A stretch of 64,000 bases of DNA from JAAFHZ01 sp964247085. GTDB taxonomy: Bacteria > Cyanobacteriota > Cyanobacteriia > Cyanobacteriales > Chamaesiphonaceae. Under the pieces are notes generated by a model. The model saw nothing but the letters and a program-made list of their open reading frames with translations. It had not been told where the DNA came from and made no database searches. The translations under genes were made by a program, and so were the position numbers. The stretch lies in assembly GCA_964247085.1 (NCBI GenBank), contig CAXTSX010000017.1, positions 4,393 to 68,392 of the forward strand. Reading direction: 5' to 3'. This document shows, piece after piece, positions 43,781 through 53,048 of the stretch (position 1 is the stretch's first letter; each line of letters begins with the position of its first letter).

Positions 43781-45867
43781 AAAATACCTCATTAATAATT
43801 AGTCATCCTCTGTTGTCGCGGCTGTTGTTGGGTGGTCTGGGATTGGCCTTCTGGCCATCAGTCAGCCTCGCGGCTCCAGAGCAATATTTCCAAATTACTG
43901 TTAATAGTAATCGCGATGCAATTATTGCTGATCAATTTCTCACCCTTCGAGAAGCAATTAGCATCAGCAATGGTCAACTGAAGTTCGACAGGCTTAGTTC
44001 CGCCGAACAGCAGCAAGTAAAAATGCTGACTAATGCCAGTGGTCATCGTGTGGAATTTCAATTACCAGATGGTCAAAAACGAATTGAGCTTAGCTCCGAA
44101 TTACCCGCGATTATTGCCAACAAAGTAACGATCGATGGGGGAGCTGGTAGTAGTTCAGCTGCCATTCAAAACCTCACCTTTGCCACCCCACGGGTGGAAA
44201 TCACCCCGGCAGCTGGCCAGCAAATTAATCGTGGCTTAGCGATTATGGCCAGTGATGTCACGGTCACGGGTCTGAGTATCTATGGCTTTCGGGTGGGGAA
44301 TCAAGCCGCAACGCAAAACATCCCAGCAGCAGATATTTTTGTCGGCACCAGCAATTATCCCCAGCTCGATGACCGGTCGGCACCCCAACGGGTACTAATT
44401 GAAAACAACTGGCTGGGTATTACCCCTAATCGGGATATCCCAGAACAAACCTCGGACTTTGGCGTATATATATTCAACTCCCAAGGCACCAAGGTTCGGC
44501 ACAACGCGATCGCTCACCACAGTGCCAGCGGGATTATTAGCCAAGTCAATGCTAACAATTTATTAATTGCTGATAACGCCATTTTTAGTAATGGTTTCCA
44601 AGGAATGCCTGATGCGATCCGCTTAGAAGGCAATTTGCGACAAAACAAAATTCAAGGTAATTTGATTTGTGGTAACGATGGTAGCGGGATTTTTGTTTTT
44701 AAACCTGCTACTGGTAATGTCCAAATTACTAACAACCATCTGCAATCCAATGGTCGGCGATTACGCCGATCGGCTATTCACCTGATGGGCAACGATCACC
44801 AAGTTACCGATAACTCGATCGAGTTTCAAAATGGCAGTGGCGTGGCAGTTACGGCTTTTGCCGAAGGTAAGGAATCTTCCTCCCAACGCAACTTAATTAC
44901 CAACAATCGCTTTCAAAAACTGGATGGTTTGAGCATTGACCTCATTACCTACCGCAACGATGCCGTCGAAGACTTTCAAGATGGTGATGGTCTGAACCAA
45001 CCACGTAACACGGAAAATCGCCGCTTAGATACCGGCAACGGTGCCATTAACGCACCGCGCTTCTTAGCTTCAGAATTTTATTTGATTGGCGATCGCGTCA
45101 ATTTAGACGGCATGGCTGATCCCGGTGCCGAAGTGGAAATTTATCAGGTGAAGGCCGATGGTAGTAACAATGGTCCCCTATCTAAGCCCTTGCAGAAAGT
45201 GGTAGCCGACTCCCAGGGACGTTTTCAAGCGACTTTCCAGGATCTGACACCCGGTACTTTATTGAGTGCGATCGCTACCGATCGACAGTATGGGACTTCC
45301 GAACCTGCTGAGAATGTGATAATTACAATGCCAGGTATAGCATCTGTACCCAGGGCAAATTATGCGGTACCTGCCGACTGTTCTCTAAAAGAGGCTTCTT
45401 CTAAAGTCAAGTTGCCAGTAGAACGTCCAGTTCCGCCTCCAGATGAAGTACCACCACCATCTGTTGTCACCAAGATGTCAATTCCCCGCAAGGTACACTT
45501 TGCGTTAGATAAATCGACAATTAGCCCAGCTTCCGCACGGGTGTTAAAAGAGATTGTCCAAGTATTGCAAGATCATCCTTATATCTCAGTAGATTTATCT
45601 GGTCATACCGATCCGCGTGCTTCTCAATCTTATAACCAAGCTTTAGGTATGCGCCGAGTAGTGGCAGTTCGCAACTATTTATTGAAGCAGGGTATTGCTC
45701 CGCAGCGATTAACTATTCGTTCTTTGGGATTCAAGAAACGCTTTAGTAATGAACGTGGTGTACAACCTTATGCTCTCGATCGTCGAGTGGAATTTGATTA
45801 TCAAGATCTGCGTGGTGGCCAGGTAGAAATTATCGATCGGTTCGATGATCTTCAACCAGAAAAATAA
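43777..45867 (+). CDS. Beta-helix protein with C-terminal OmpA peptidoglycan-binding domain
   Basis: A 696-residue exported protein with a signal peptide (WPSVSLAA, end near residue 33). LTLREAISIS (near 55) and the N-G-x-I-x-N repeats between about 230 and 390 (VRHNAIAHHSASGIISQVNANNLLIADNAIFSNG) mark a right-handed parallel beta-helix. A Pro-rich hinge (about 540-555) leads into an OmpA/MotB domain: KVHFALDKSTISPAS, VDLSGHTDPRASQSYNQALGMRRVVAVRNYL. It likely sits in the periplasm, anchored to peptidoglycan, perhaps docking with the barrel encoded upstream, whose stop it overlaps by 4 nt. Confidence 0.85.
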   Translation: MKNTSLIISHPLLSRLLLGGLGLAFWPSVSLAAPEQYFQITVNSNRDAIIADQFLTLREAISISNGQLKFDRLSSAEQQQVKMLTNASGHRVEFQLPDGQKRIELSSELPAIIANKVTIDGGAGSSSAAIQNLTFATPRVEITPAAGQQINRGLAIMASDVTVTGLSIYGFRVGNQAATQNIPAADIFVGTSNYPQLDDRSAPQRVLIENNWLGITPNRDIPEQTSDFGVYIFNSQGTKVRHNAIAHHSASGIISQVNANNLLIADNAIFSNGFQGMPDAIRLEGNLRQNKIQGNLICGNDGSGIFVFKPATGNVQITNNHLQSNGRRLRRSAIHLMGNDHQVTDNSIEFQNGSGVAVTAFAEGKESSSQRNLITNNRFQKLDGLSIDLITYRNDAVEDFQDGDGLNQPRNTENRRLDTGNGAINAPRFLASEFYLIGDRVNLDGMADPGAEVEIYQVKADGSNNGPLSKPLQKVVADSQGRFQATFQDLTPGTLLSAIATDRQYGTSEPAENVIITMPGIASVPRANYAVPADCSLKEASSKVKLPVERPVPPPDEVPPPSVVTKMSIPRKVHFALDKSTISPASARVLKEIVQVLQDHPYISVDLSGHTDPRASQSYNQALGMRRVVAVRNYLLKQGIAPQRLTIRSLGFKKRFSNERGVQPYALDRRVEFDYQDLRGGQVEIIDRFDDLQPEK

Positions 45868-45892
45868 TCCTGAAATTTGATTTACATTGACC

Positions 45893-45924
45893 AAGAGGGT
45901 TGTGCTAAACACCCCTCTTTTTTT
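45893..45924 (+). terminator. Rho-independent terminator of the surface locus
   Basis: AGAGGGT (45894-45900) and the complementary ACCCCTCT (45911-45918) form a 6-7 bp stem followed directly by TTTTTT (45918-45924), the classical terminator shape, after the OmpA-type gene. A further 10-bp inverted repeat (CACGAGATGC, 45934-45943, and GCATCTCGTG, 45953-45962) lies just downstream without a T run. Confidence 0.75.
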
Positions 45925-46096
45925 GAATATCCTCACGAGATGCGCCATGAGTGCATCTCGTGCAGATAAATCTTGATCGCCTTTGTTTTTGACAATATTT
46001 TAGTATATCCACCCTCTCGAAAGATGATGATCTCAGCATAAATATTCTGGAACTGAGTAAAATGTAATAACCTTAACTTAATTCTAGGGTTTGAAG

Positions 46097-46666
46097 ATGG
46101 TTGCTATAAAAGATAATTCTCCCCGATTCACTCCAGCAGAGTATTTTGCTTGGGAAGAACAACAGTTAGAGCGTCATGAATATATTAATGGTGAAGTTTA
46201 TGCCATGACTGGTGGGACTATCAATCATAGTCAAATTGCCATCAAAATTACTTCTATGTTAAATAATCACTTAGATGGTAGTGAATGCAAAACTCTTAAT
46301 TCTGACGCCAGAATTAATATTCTAGAAACTGATGACTATAGCTATCCAGATGGAAGTGTGACCTGCGATCACAGAGATAAAAATAATACTCAATATATCG
46401 CTTATCCATGTTTGATCGTTGAAGTCTTATCGGATAGCACCGAAGCTTATGACCGTGGTGATAAATTTTATCGATACCGTCGCAATCCAGTTTTACAAGA
46501 TTATGTTTTAGTTAGTACCAAATCGATCGCGATCGATCTTTATCACAAGAACAATTCAAACGAATGGGTAATTACCAATTATCGTGCGGGTGACACCATT
46601 CAGCTTAAAAGTATCGAGCTAAGTTTTCCCATCGAGCAAGTCTATCGCGGAATTGTATTTGAGTAA
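46097..46666 (+). CDS. Uma2 family (DUF820) protein
   Basis: A 189-residue Uma2 protein from the ATG at 46097. Family marks are FTPAEYFAWEEQQLERHEYINGEVYAMTGGTINHSQI, YSYPDGSVTC (catalytic Asp), YPCLIVEVLSDSTEAYDRGDKFYRYR (Glu-x-Lys-like active site with E) and LQDYVLVS. The family is PD-(D/E)XK-like and abundant in cyanobacteria; its cellular role is not established. It stands alone, with a different branch of the family at 2.8-3.4 kb. An alternative TTG start at 46091 adds two residues. Confidence 0.92.
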   Translation: MVAIKDNSPRFTPAEYFAWEEQQLERHEYINGEVYAMTGGTINHSQIAIKITSMLNNHLDGSECKTLNSDARINILETDDYSYPDGSVTCDHRDKNNTQYIAYPCLIVEVLSDSTEAYDRGDKFYRYRRNPVLQDYVLVSTKSIAIDLYHKNNSNEWVITNYRAGDTIQLKSIELSFPIEQVYRGIVFE

Positions 46667-46755
46667 GAAATAATATAGCTTTACCCTGGGGCTGAATTCA
46701 GGGGAAAATTGATCGCTAAGTAGTTGATAAAAGATCCATCACGACCACGAATTAA

Positions 46756-47556
46756 CTACATAGCCAAATCACATTCCTTCACCATCATTGCTGACAACTG
46801 CTTGATCCCTTTTTGTAGATGACGAGTGACAGTCATCGGACTAACCCCAATTTTTTCGGCGGCTTCTTTACGGGGCAAACCATTGATATAAACGTATTCG
46901 ATCGCCTTTTGAGTCTTAGCTTCTAATTCGCCAATCATCCCGGCCAGCTGTTGACGCTCTTCTTCGATGTATTGACGATTCTGTTCGTAAACGTCAGGAA
47001 GACTATCACCTAGAGTTACTGGGCAGTCCATCATATGACCGATGGTGGCATCGAGGCTGAGAGTTTGACGGTTGTTATCGGCGGCTTGGGCTTCGCACCA
47101 TTCTTCAATGGTAACTTGCAAAGCATCAGCAATTTCCACATCGCTGGGCTTCCGATCGAGGATTAAAGTGAGATGTTGACGCATTTTTTCGCCCTCTCTT
47201 TTTAGTTCTCGCCAACGGCGGGGAATTTTGATGACACTACTGCGGTCTCGTAGGAAGTGGAGAATTTCGCCGCGAATGTAGGGGACGGCAAAGGAGCTAA
47301 AAGCACAGCCCTGGTGGGGATTGAATCGTTCGATCGCTCTAATTAGTCCTAAGTAGCCAATTTGTTCTAAATCTTGGTAAGTTTCTAGACACTGACGACT
47401 CAAACGATGGGCTACTTGTCTAACCAAACCAGAATTGAGTAAGACTAGTTTGTTCCGCACAGGGACACTCGGTTTGTTGTGATAGGTCATCAATAAGGAT
47501 ATTGATTCAGCATTGCGATGGTCGGCGGTAGAGGTAGCAGCGTTTGCAGTGGCCAT
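46756..47556 (-). CDS. sigF: SigF-type group 3 RNA polymerase sigma factor
   Basis: A 266-residue sigma factor of the SigB/F/G clade. Region 2 is LVRQVAHRLSRQCLETYQDLEQIGYLGLIRAIERFNPHQGCAFSSFAVPYIRGEILHFLRD. Region 3 includes RELKREGEKMRQHLTLILDRKPSDVEIADAL. Region 4 has RKEAAEKIGVSPMTVTRHLQKGI. It has no group 1 N-terminal extension. In Synechocystis SigF controls type IV pilus and motility genes and salt/high-light responses. It lies upstream of no regulator gene; 156 bp separate it from rsmI. Confidence 0.93.
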   Translation of the reverse strand: MATANAATSTADHRNAESISLLMTYHNKPSVPVRNKLVLLNSGLVRQVAHRLSRQCLETYQDLEQIGYLGLIRAIERFNPHQGCAFSSFAVPYIRGEILHFLRDRSSVIKIPRRWRELKREGEKMRQHLTLILDRKPSDVEIADALQVTIEEWCEAQAADNNRQTLSLDATIGHMMDCPVTLGDSLPDVYEQNRQYIEEERQQLAGMIGELEAKTQKAIEYVYINGLPRKEAAEKIGVSPMTVTRHLQKGIKQLSAMMVKECDLAM

Positions 47557-47712
47557 TGGGATGAGTAACTAGTAGATGTGATGTTTTGAACATTCACATT
47601 CTCTCTAAATGACCGTCGGGGTAATAGGGTTGATCTACGGAACTTCCTAAAATCGGTAATGTTCAACTCAGTAAATTTACACAAGTTCAAATACACTATA
47701 CAAATTTTCGTT

Positions 47713-48558
47713 TCAGCTGATTTGGAGAGACAGCTGATAAATATGTCGTTTGTTCACTGCCGTCAAAGCAGCTAACTGCTTACTGGCATCCGATCGCGAT
47801 AGCCCCTGCGCCAACAGTTGCACCAACTCTGTCTTAATCAAATCATCCGACCATTGCGGTGTGAGAAACTCGGCTCCAGCCACAATTACTACGTATTCTC
47901 CTTGGGGTTCTTTATTTTGGTGGTGTTCGATCGCCGTCTCTAAACTGCCGCGCCAAAACTCCTCGTGCATTTTGGTCAATTCTCTCGCCAACACCACCTG
48001 ACGCTGGGGTTCTAGCTGCTCGGCTAAATCGGCCAGAGTGCGGCGCAGCCGATGGGGCGCTTCATAAAAAACAATTGTGCGGGTTTCAGACTTAATAGCC
48101 GAAAGTCTTTGCTGCCGATCGATCCCCTTAACTGGCAAAAATCCTTCAAAAACGAATCGATCGCTAGCCAATCCCGAGGCACTTAGACCCGTAATTACGG
48201 CAGTCACACCGGGAATTGGGACAACGGTGATCCCCGCTACCACGCAAGCGGCTACCAATAAAAAACCGGGATCAGAAATCCCCGGCATTCCAGCATCAGT
48301 GACCAAAGCGATCGATTGACCGGCTGCCAATTTATTAATTAGTTGGGGAATCTGCTGACGTTCATTATGTTCGTGACAGCTAATTTGCGGTGTCTTAATT
48401 TGAAAATGATGGAGCAGCTTGCCAGTATGCCTGGTATCCTCAGCCGCAATCAGATCTACTTCCTGGAGGATGCGTACGGCGCGAAAAGTAATATCTTCTA
48501 AGTTTCCAATGGGAGTACCCACCAAATATAGCGTGTTCGCCTGGGCGTTTTTAGACAT
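47713..48558 (-). CDS. rsmI: 16S rRNA (cytidine1402-2'-O)-methyltransferase
   Basis: SAM-dependent methyltransferase of the tetrapyrrole-methylase fold that 2'-O-methylates C1402 of 16S rRNA. LYLVGTPIGNLEDITFRAVRIL at about residues 10-31, EDTRHTGKLLHHFQIKTPQISCHEHNE, LVTDAGMPGISDPG (about 85-98) and FYEAPHRLRRTL are the expected RsmI signatures. Length 281 is full. It follows the YaaW-like gene 20 bp downstream on the same strand. Confidence 0.94.
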   Translation of the reverse strand: MSKNAQANTLYLVGTPIGNLEDITFRAVRILQEVDLIAAEDTRHTGKLLHHFQIKTPQISCHEHNERQQIPQLINKLAAGQSIALVTDAGMPGISDPGFLLVAACVVAGITVVPIPGVTAVITGLSASGLASDRFVFEGFLPVKGIDRQQRLSAIKSETRTIVFYEAPHRLRRTLADLAEQLEPQRQVVLARELTKMHEEFWRGSLETAIEHHQNKEPQGEYVVIVAGAEFLTPQWSDDLIKTELVQLLAQGLSRSDASKQLAALTAVNKRHIYQLSLQIS

Positions 48559-48578
48559 TGGCTATGTTTATGGGGTGG

Positions 48579-49442
48579 CTAAGCAATTTCCCAACAATCA
48601 TTACTGTCTAGATACGATCCCCGTACTAGTCGAATCTGAGCCAATGCCACAATGGTGGGAATGATCCGCCCGTAGTTGGTCGAAATCGCTCGCCAACCTA
48701 AATCGGCAAAGAACCAACCCCACATCACCGGACCCAATACCGCAAATACACCCCGTACCGCTCCTTGACGAGCAACATTGGCGACCATGCCCCGTTTGGC
48801 CAATTGCATCGTGACATAAGCTTGAATTTGACCAGTGGCCGCGATCCCACCCTGGACAGCTTGCCTGGTAACTTGGTAGGTCGCAAAATGGATGGCAAAC
48901 TGCTTGGCAATTTGCTGTAGAACCACTGGTTGCACCACTGAACTCATCACCAAAGCGCTACTACCAGTCAAAAGCAACTTCATGGGATCGTGTTGAACAT
49001 GCAGCGGCAGCGGCTGAGAAAAATTGGATTGGCTCAGGGACTTTTGCACCTTAGTAGTAATGGCCGTCTGCTCAGCTGCGGGTAACTGCTGCCAGGCTTT
49101 ACCCATTAAATGCAAGAACAGCTCTGCTTCGAGGTCTTCGGTGCTGAGCTGCTTGGAATAAGGCATTTTTAGGTAGCGACAGACTTGAATCACCACTTGC
49201 CGGTAGCTGATTTGCTGGGTGCGTCCTTGTAAAACGGTCAAACCATCAGCGGCCAAATAACGAAAGCGTTGTTCGATCGATTCGATCCACTCGACTCTTT
49301 CTTGACTTTGAATCTCCAAAGCATCAGGAGTACTCATATAGTCCAACGGATTAAATTTTCGACAAAAAAGAATTCTGGTGAGCTGCTGCAACTCTTCGTC
49401 TGTTGCCAGTTCTAGTACTGTGCGTAATTCGTCCAAAGCCAC
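48579..49442 (-). CDS. YaaW/UPF0174 (DUF3944) family protein
   Basis: A 287-residue protein. The start LRTVLELATDEELQQLTRILFCRKFNPLDYM is the DUF3944 zinc-associated motif at the beginning of YaaW-type proteins. The middle is helical, and the C-terminal half has long hydrophobic stretches (LLLTGSSALVMSSVVQPVV, GAVRGVFAVLGPVMWGWFFADLGWR) typical of the UPF0174 group. Function is not known. It lies directly upstream of rsmI. The assignment is by recall of the family pattern. Confidence 0.7.
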   Translation of the reverse strand: MALDELRTVLELATDEELQQLTRILFCRKFNPLDYMSTPDALEIQSQERVEWIESIEQRFRYLAADGLTVLQGRTQQISYRQVVIQVCRYLKMPYSKQLSTEDLEAELFLHLMGKAWQQLPAAEQTAITTKVQKSLSQSNFSQPLPLHVQHDPMKLLLTGSSALVMSSVVQPVVLQQIAKQFAIHFATYQVTRQAVQGGIAATGQIQAYVTMQLAKRGMVANVARQGAVRGVFAVLGPVMWGWFFADLGWRAISTNYGRIIPTIVALAQIRLVRGSYLDSNDCWEIA

Positions 49443-49594
49443 TCCTCCTCAAATTGAGAGTCCGGTAAAACCACTGCGCAACTCTGCCCTCTTATTGTAG
49501 ACAACGATCACAATACTGTCTAATCTTAAGTATCCGTAAGTCTGAACAAGTCTTACCTAGCCTACCCATTTATTATTCTAACTCCCCAATTTCC

Positions 49595-50020
49595 ATGAAA
49601 TTTTCTACCTCAATTTCTGTTGTAGCGATCGCCCTGGTTACAACCATCATGGGTGCCTCGGTCGTAACGGCTCTGGAAGCCTATAAAACCAAGATCGATC
49701 AAGTAGTAGTAACTGGTCTAAAGGCCAAGAAAAAGTATGATGTTCAATACAAGAGCGCCACTGGCAAGGACGGTAAACGCAAGGTAGATACCAATGCTTG
49801 CGGGGAAGCCTTGATTTCCAAAATGGGTAAGTTCCAATCAGTCATGATTGATGGTCAAAATATTGATCCCAAAACCCTAACGGTCAAAGAACATCGTCGT
49901 TGTTCTGTGCGTAAGAATTCTTCTAGCACGCGACGCACTCCAACAAAGAATATTGCTAAGCCCATTAATGTTCCGATTACTACCCCTAGTCCGATGATAT
50001 CGCCTGATTCTACTAAGTAG
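49595..50020 (+). CDS. Small exported protein, unknown
   Basis: A 141-residue basic protein with a signal peptide or single membrane anchor (SVVAIALVTTIMGASVVTA, residues about 8-26, possible cleavage after ALEA). The mature part has a KKKYDVQYKSATGKDGKRKVDTNACGE segment with one cysteine pair possible (Cys at 68 and 103) and a Lys/Arg/Ser/Thr/Pro-rich disordered tail. No family was recognised. Repeat copy 4 follows it. Confidence 0.55.
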   Translation: MKFSTSISVVAIALVTTIMGASVVTALEAYKTKIDQVVVTGLKAKKKYDVQYKSATGKDGKRKVDTNACGEALISKMGKFQSVMIDGQNIDPKTLTVKEHRRCSVRKNSSSTRRTPTKNIAKPINVPITTPSPMISPDSTK

Positions 50021-50083
50021 CCAGAGGATTTTAGGAATCTCTACATCGTGGTTAGGATCATAGATTAAAGTAAGATCTAAAAT

Positions 50084-50138
50084 TGCCCTCTCCCAAGCCT
50101 GGGAGAGGGGGCAAGAGTTCTAAGTTATCTAATTCTTG
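50084..50138. repeat. Dispersed C/G-rich hairpin repeat, copy 4
   Basis: CCCTCTCCC (50086-50094) and GGGAGAGGG (50101-50109) form a perfect 9-bp stem with a 6-nt loop. The tail GCAAGAGTTCTAAGTTAT followed by TAATTCTTG is virtually identical to that of copy 1 (2071-2098), the single difference being one base. Lies between the small exported protein and the EVE gene. Confidence 0.8.
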
Positions 50139-50253
50139 CTCCTTGGTCTCCCAAAGTGGAGGGTTGCTAAAGCCGAGTTCAGTTGTCACATGAGCGATCG
50201 ACACTCCCTATTTTTTGTCCGAGAATTTGTCAAAAATATTTAAAAATCCACAA

Positions 50254-50736
50254 ATGCAATATTGGTTGATGAAATCCGAGCCAGATGTATATGGCATTGA
50301 TACCCTGAAAGAGCAGGGGAAGACCATTTGGGATGGAGTGCGCAACTATCAAGCTCGTAACTTTTTGAAGACCATGCAGGTGGGCGATCGAGCTTTTTTC
50401 TATCATTCCAATACCAAACCGCCGGGAATCGTGGGTTTGATGCAAGTCAGCCAAGCTTTAGTGGTCGATCCCAGCCAATTTGATGCAACTGGTGAGTATT
50501 ATGATCCCAAATCCAGCGTTCAGGCCCCGCGCTGGCACACCGTAGAAGTAGAATATCTGCAAACCTTTAATACCGCCATTACCTTGCAGAATCTGCGCGA
50601 TCGATTTACCGCCGAAGAATTATTAGTAGTCCGACCTGGCAATCGATTATCGGTGATGTCGATCGATCCCCAAATTGCCCAGCAGATTTTACAAATGGCA
50701 CAAGCAGATTCAGACGATCCCGTAACGAATTTTTAA
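50254..50736 (+). CDS. EVE domain-containing protein
   Basis: A 160-residue EVE (thymocyte nuclear protein 1-like) protein. It starts MQYWLMKSEPDVYGIDTL and contains GKTIWDGVRNYQARNFLKTMQVGD, AFFYHSNTKPPGIVGLMQV and FNTAITLQNLRD. EVE domains share the PUA-like fold and bind modified bases in RNA or DNA; the partner is unknown. The ATG at 50254 is taken since it starts the family core. The frame is open 13 codons further up, without family likeness. Confidence 0.92.
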   Translation: MQYWLMKSEPDVYGIDTLKEQGKTIWDGVRNYQARNFLKTMQVGDRAFFYHSNTKPPGIVGLMQVSQALVVDPSQFDATGEYYDPKSSVQAPRWHTVEVEYLQTFNTAITLQNLRDRFTAEELLVVRPGNRLSVMSIDPQIAQQILQMAQADSDDPVTNF

Positions 50737-50800
50737 TGCGGGATGGATTAAGCTAAAAGTCAGTGGAAAACTGTCTTATTGTCCAGTGAGCCTTGATATT

Positions 50801-51208
50801 ATGTTTCAAAAAATTCTCTGCCCCATTCATCAGAGCCGTGAAGCTCATTCTGCGATCAAAGTTGTTATTGAAATGGTGCAAAAATACCAAAGTGAAGTTG
50901 TTCTATTGGCCGTTACCGACACAACGGTGGTAGATGCCGCCGTTGTTGGCGAAGCCATGGCCAATGATGATGTTAGTTTACTGCTAGTAGAAGTCCAGGG
51001 AATACTATCTCAGCAAAATATCAAAACTGAAGTACTCCAGCGCGACGGGAATCCAGCTTTTACGATTTGTGATGTGGCTGATGAGATCAATGCCGATCTA
51101 ATTGCCATGGGTAGTCGGGGGATCGGCATTGATGAAGAACATGCCACCGAAAGCGTGGCCAGCCGCGTGATTAACCTGTCACCTTGTCCGGTTTTAGTGG
51201 TTCCTTAA
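50801..51208 (+). CDS. Universal stress protein, short form
   Basis: A 135-residue UspA-fold protein. Start at ATG 50801 gives MFQKILCPIHQSREAHSAI; a GTG at 50786 adds five residues. The nucleotide-binding part is DLIAMGSRGIGIDEEHATESVASRVINLSPCPVLVV (about residues 97-132), with the G-x2-G pattern modified. EALVVQ-type helix and QNIKTEVLQRDGNPAFTICDVADEI complete the fold. Distinct from the longer Usp at 34 kb. It precedes the ABC1 kinase gene. Confidence 0.88.
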   Translation: MFQKILCPIHQSREAHSAIKVVIEMVQKYQSEVVLLAVTDTTVVDAAVVGEAMANDDVSLLLVEVQGILSQQNIKTEVLQRDGNPAFTICDVADEINADLIAMGSRGIGIDEEHATESVASRVINLSPCPVLVVP

Positions 51209-51353
51209 ATAACACAACTAGCTGCGCAATTCTGTAGTTTCTTTGCCAAATCTTAAGAAAAAACAATCCTTTGTGAGAGAAAAGTTAATATGTATACATA
51301 ATACGTAAAGTGTTACCGCTAGCTTCCATATCTTGAGAGGTTAAGTTTACTTC

Positions 51354-53021
51354 GTGAGTCAGTCTTTTCTTGCCCAACTGCGCCGATACGACCCTGCCGC
51401 TATCGCCAAATATTATCGATTTCGTCCTTGGTTAGTAATACTACGAGCCATTAAGGTCATCTGGTACTTTTCTGGATTTTTAATTGGATTGCAGTTGGAC
51501 AGGTCGGTCGGCACTCTAGAAGCCAACAAAACTAGGCGGGCTAATCAGTTGCGCGAGCTGATCACCGCTCTTGGGCCAACTTATATCAAGGTTGGTCAGG
51601 CTCTTTCCACCCGGCCAGACTTAATTCGTCAAGACTTTTTAGACGAGCTAATTAAGCTCCAAGATCAGCTACCACCTTTTAGTACTGATGAAGCTTTTCA
51701 GATCATTGAATCGCAACTAAATAAGCCGATTGAAGATCTATACCAAGAAATCTCCCCAGAGCCGATCGCCGCAGCTAGTCTTGGTCAAGTTTACAAGGCT
51801 CGGTTGTACAGCGGCGAGCAAGTAGCTGTCAAAGTGCAACGGCCTAACCTGCTGCCCATTATTACTCTCGATCTTTTCCTGATGCGGTGGGCGACCACTT
51901 GGATCACGCCTTTTTTGCCTCTAAATCTTGGCCACAACCTGATGATTGTGGTGGACGAGTTTGGAGTCAAATTATTTGAAGAAATTGATTATATTAACGA
52001 AGGCCGCAATGCCGAAAAATTTGCCGCCAATTTCCAAGACGATCCCGAAATAAAAGTTCCGGCGATCTATTGGCGCTATACCAGCCGCAATGTGCTGACC
52101 CTAGAATGGATTAATGGCATCAAGTTAACTGATGTTGAGGGTATTCAACGAGCTGGGTTAAACCCAGATAGTATCATCAGGGTCTGTGTTAATGCCGGAA
52201 TGCGCCAGCTACTAGAGTTTGGCTTTTTTCATGCCGATCCCCATCCAGGCAACTTGTTTGTGTTAGCTGATGGTCGGATGGCCTTTATCGACTTTGGAAT
52301 GATGGATCAACTGACCCAACACACCAAGGAAACTATTGCTGGATCGATCGTTCATGTCATCAACAAGGACTATTCATCACTCACTAAAGATTTTGTCGAA
52401 CTAGGATTTTTGACTCCTGATATTGATATATCGCCAATCATTCCTGCTCTAGAAAAAGTTTTAGACAATGCGATCGGCGAAAGTGTCGGGAATTTCAACT
52501 TTAAAACCATCACCGATGAGTTTTCGGATTTGATGTTTGAGTATCCTTTCCGGGTGCCAGCGCAGTTTTCGTTAATCATTCGATCGCTAGTCACCCAAGA
52601 AGGGGTAGCACTTACTCTCAATCCCGAGTTCAAGATTGTAGAAATTGGCTATCCTTATGTGGCACAGCGATTGCTAAATGGTGAAACACCAGAAATGCGA
52701 CAACGCCTAATCGAAGTAGTCTTAAAAGACGGCAAGATTCAGTGGAATCGCCTAGAAAATATGATCGGCATTGCCCGCAGTGAAGGCAACTTTGATCTAT
52801 TACCCACTGCTCAAATGGGACTACAGTTCTTATTATCTGATGAAGGACAATTTTTGCGAAATAAGTTGGTCATGGCGCTGACCGAAGATGATCAATTGCA
52901 TTTGCAGGAAGTACAACAGCTCTGGCAATTGCTCAAAGTAGAATTGCAGCCCACTAATGTATTGAATGTAGCGATAAATGCGATTACTAATTTCTCTTCG
53001 GCGATGTTAAAAAGTCGCTAA
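51354..53021 (+). CDS. ABC1/UbiB (ADCK) family atypical kinase
   Basis: A 555-residue ABC1-family protein. The signature KxGQ motif appears as YIKVGQALSTRPDLI (about residues 81-95), then PIAAASLGQVYKARL and VAVKVQRPNL. The catalytic-type motifs FFHADPHPGNLF and AFIDFGMMDQ follow, with a C-terminal region of about 200 residues. In cyanobacteria and plastids these atypical kinases affect prenylquinone, tocopherol or lipid metabolism. The start is GTG at 51354. It is a standalone gene with a small gap to the following Nudix gene. Confidence 0.9.
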   Translation: MSQSFLAQLRRYDPAAIAKYYRFRPWLVILRAIKVIWYFSGFLIGLQLDRSVGTLEANKTRRANQLRELITALGPTYIKVGQALSTRPDLIRQDFLDELIKLQDQLPPFSTDEAFQIIESQLNKPIEDLYQEISPEPIAAASLGQVYKARLYSGEQVAVKVQRPNLLPIITLDLFLMRWATTWITPFLPLNLGHNLMIVVDEFGVKLFEEIDYINEGRNAEKFAANFQDDPEIKVPAIYWRYTSRNVLTLEWINGIKLTDVEGIQRAGLNPDSIIRVCVNAGMRQLLEFGFFHADPHPGNLFVLADGRMAFIDFGMMDQLTQHTKETIAGSIVHVINKDYSSLTKDFVELGFLTPDIDISPIIPALEKVLDNAIGESVGNFNFKTITDEFSDLMFEYPFRVPAQFSLIIRSLVTQEGVALTLNPEFKIVEIGYPYVAQRLLNGETPEMRQRLIEVVLKDGKIQWNRLENMIGIARSEGNFDLLPTAQMGLQFLLSDEGQFLRNKLVMALTEDDQLHLQEVQQLWQLLKVELQPTNVLNVAINAITNFSSAMLKSR

Positions 53022-53048
53022 TTAGTTTCTGATAAAAGGAATACCCCT

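Noticed and set aside
45934..45962. 10-bp inverted repeat downstream of the surface locus as a second terminator
   Set aside because: No T run follows. It may be a regulatory or recombination site, but the sequence alone gives no more support.
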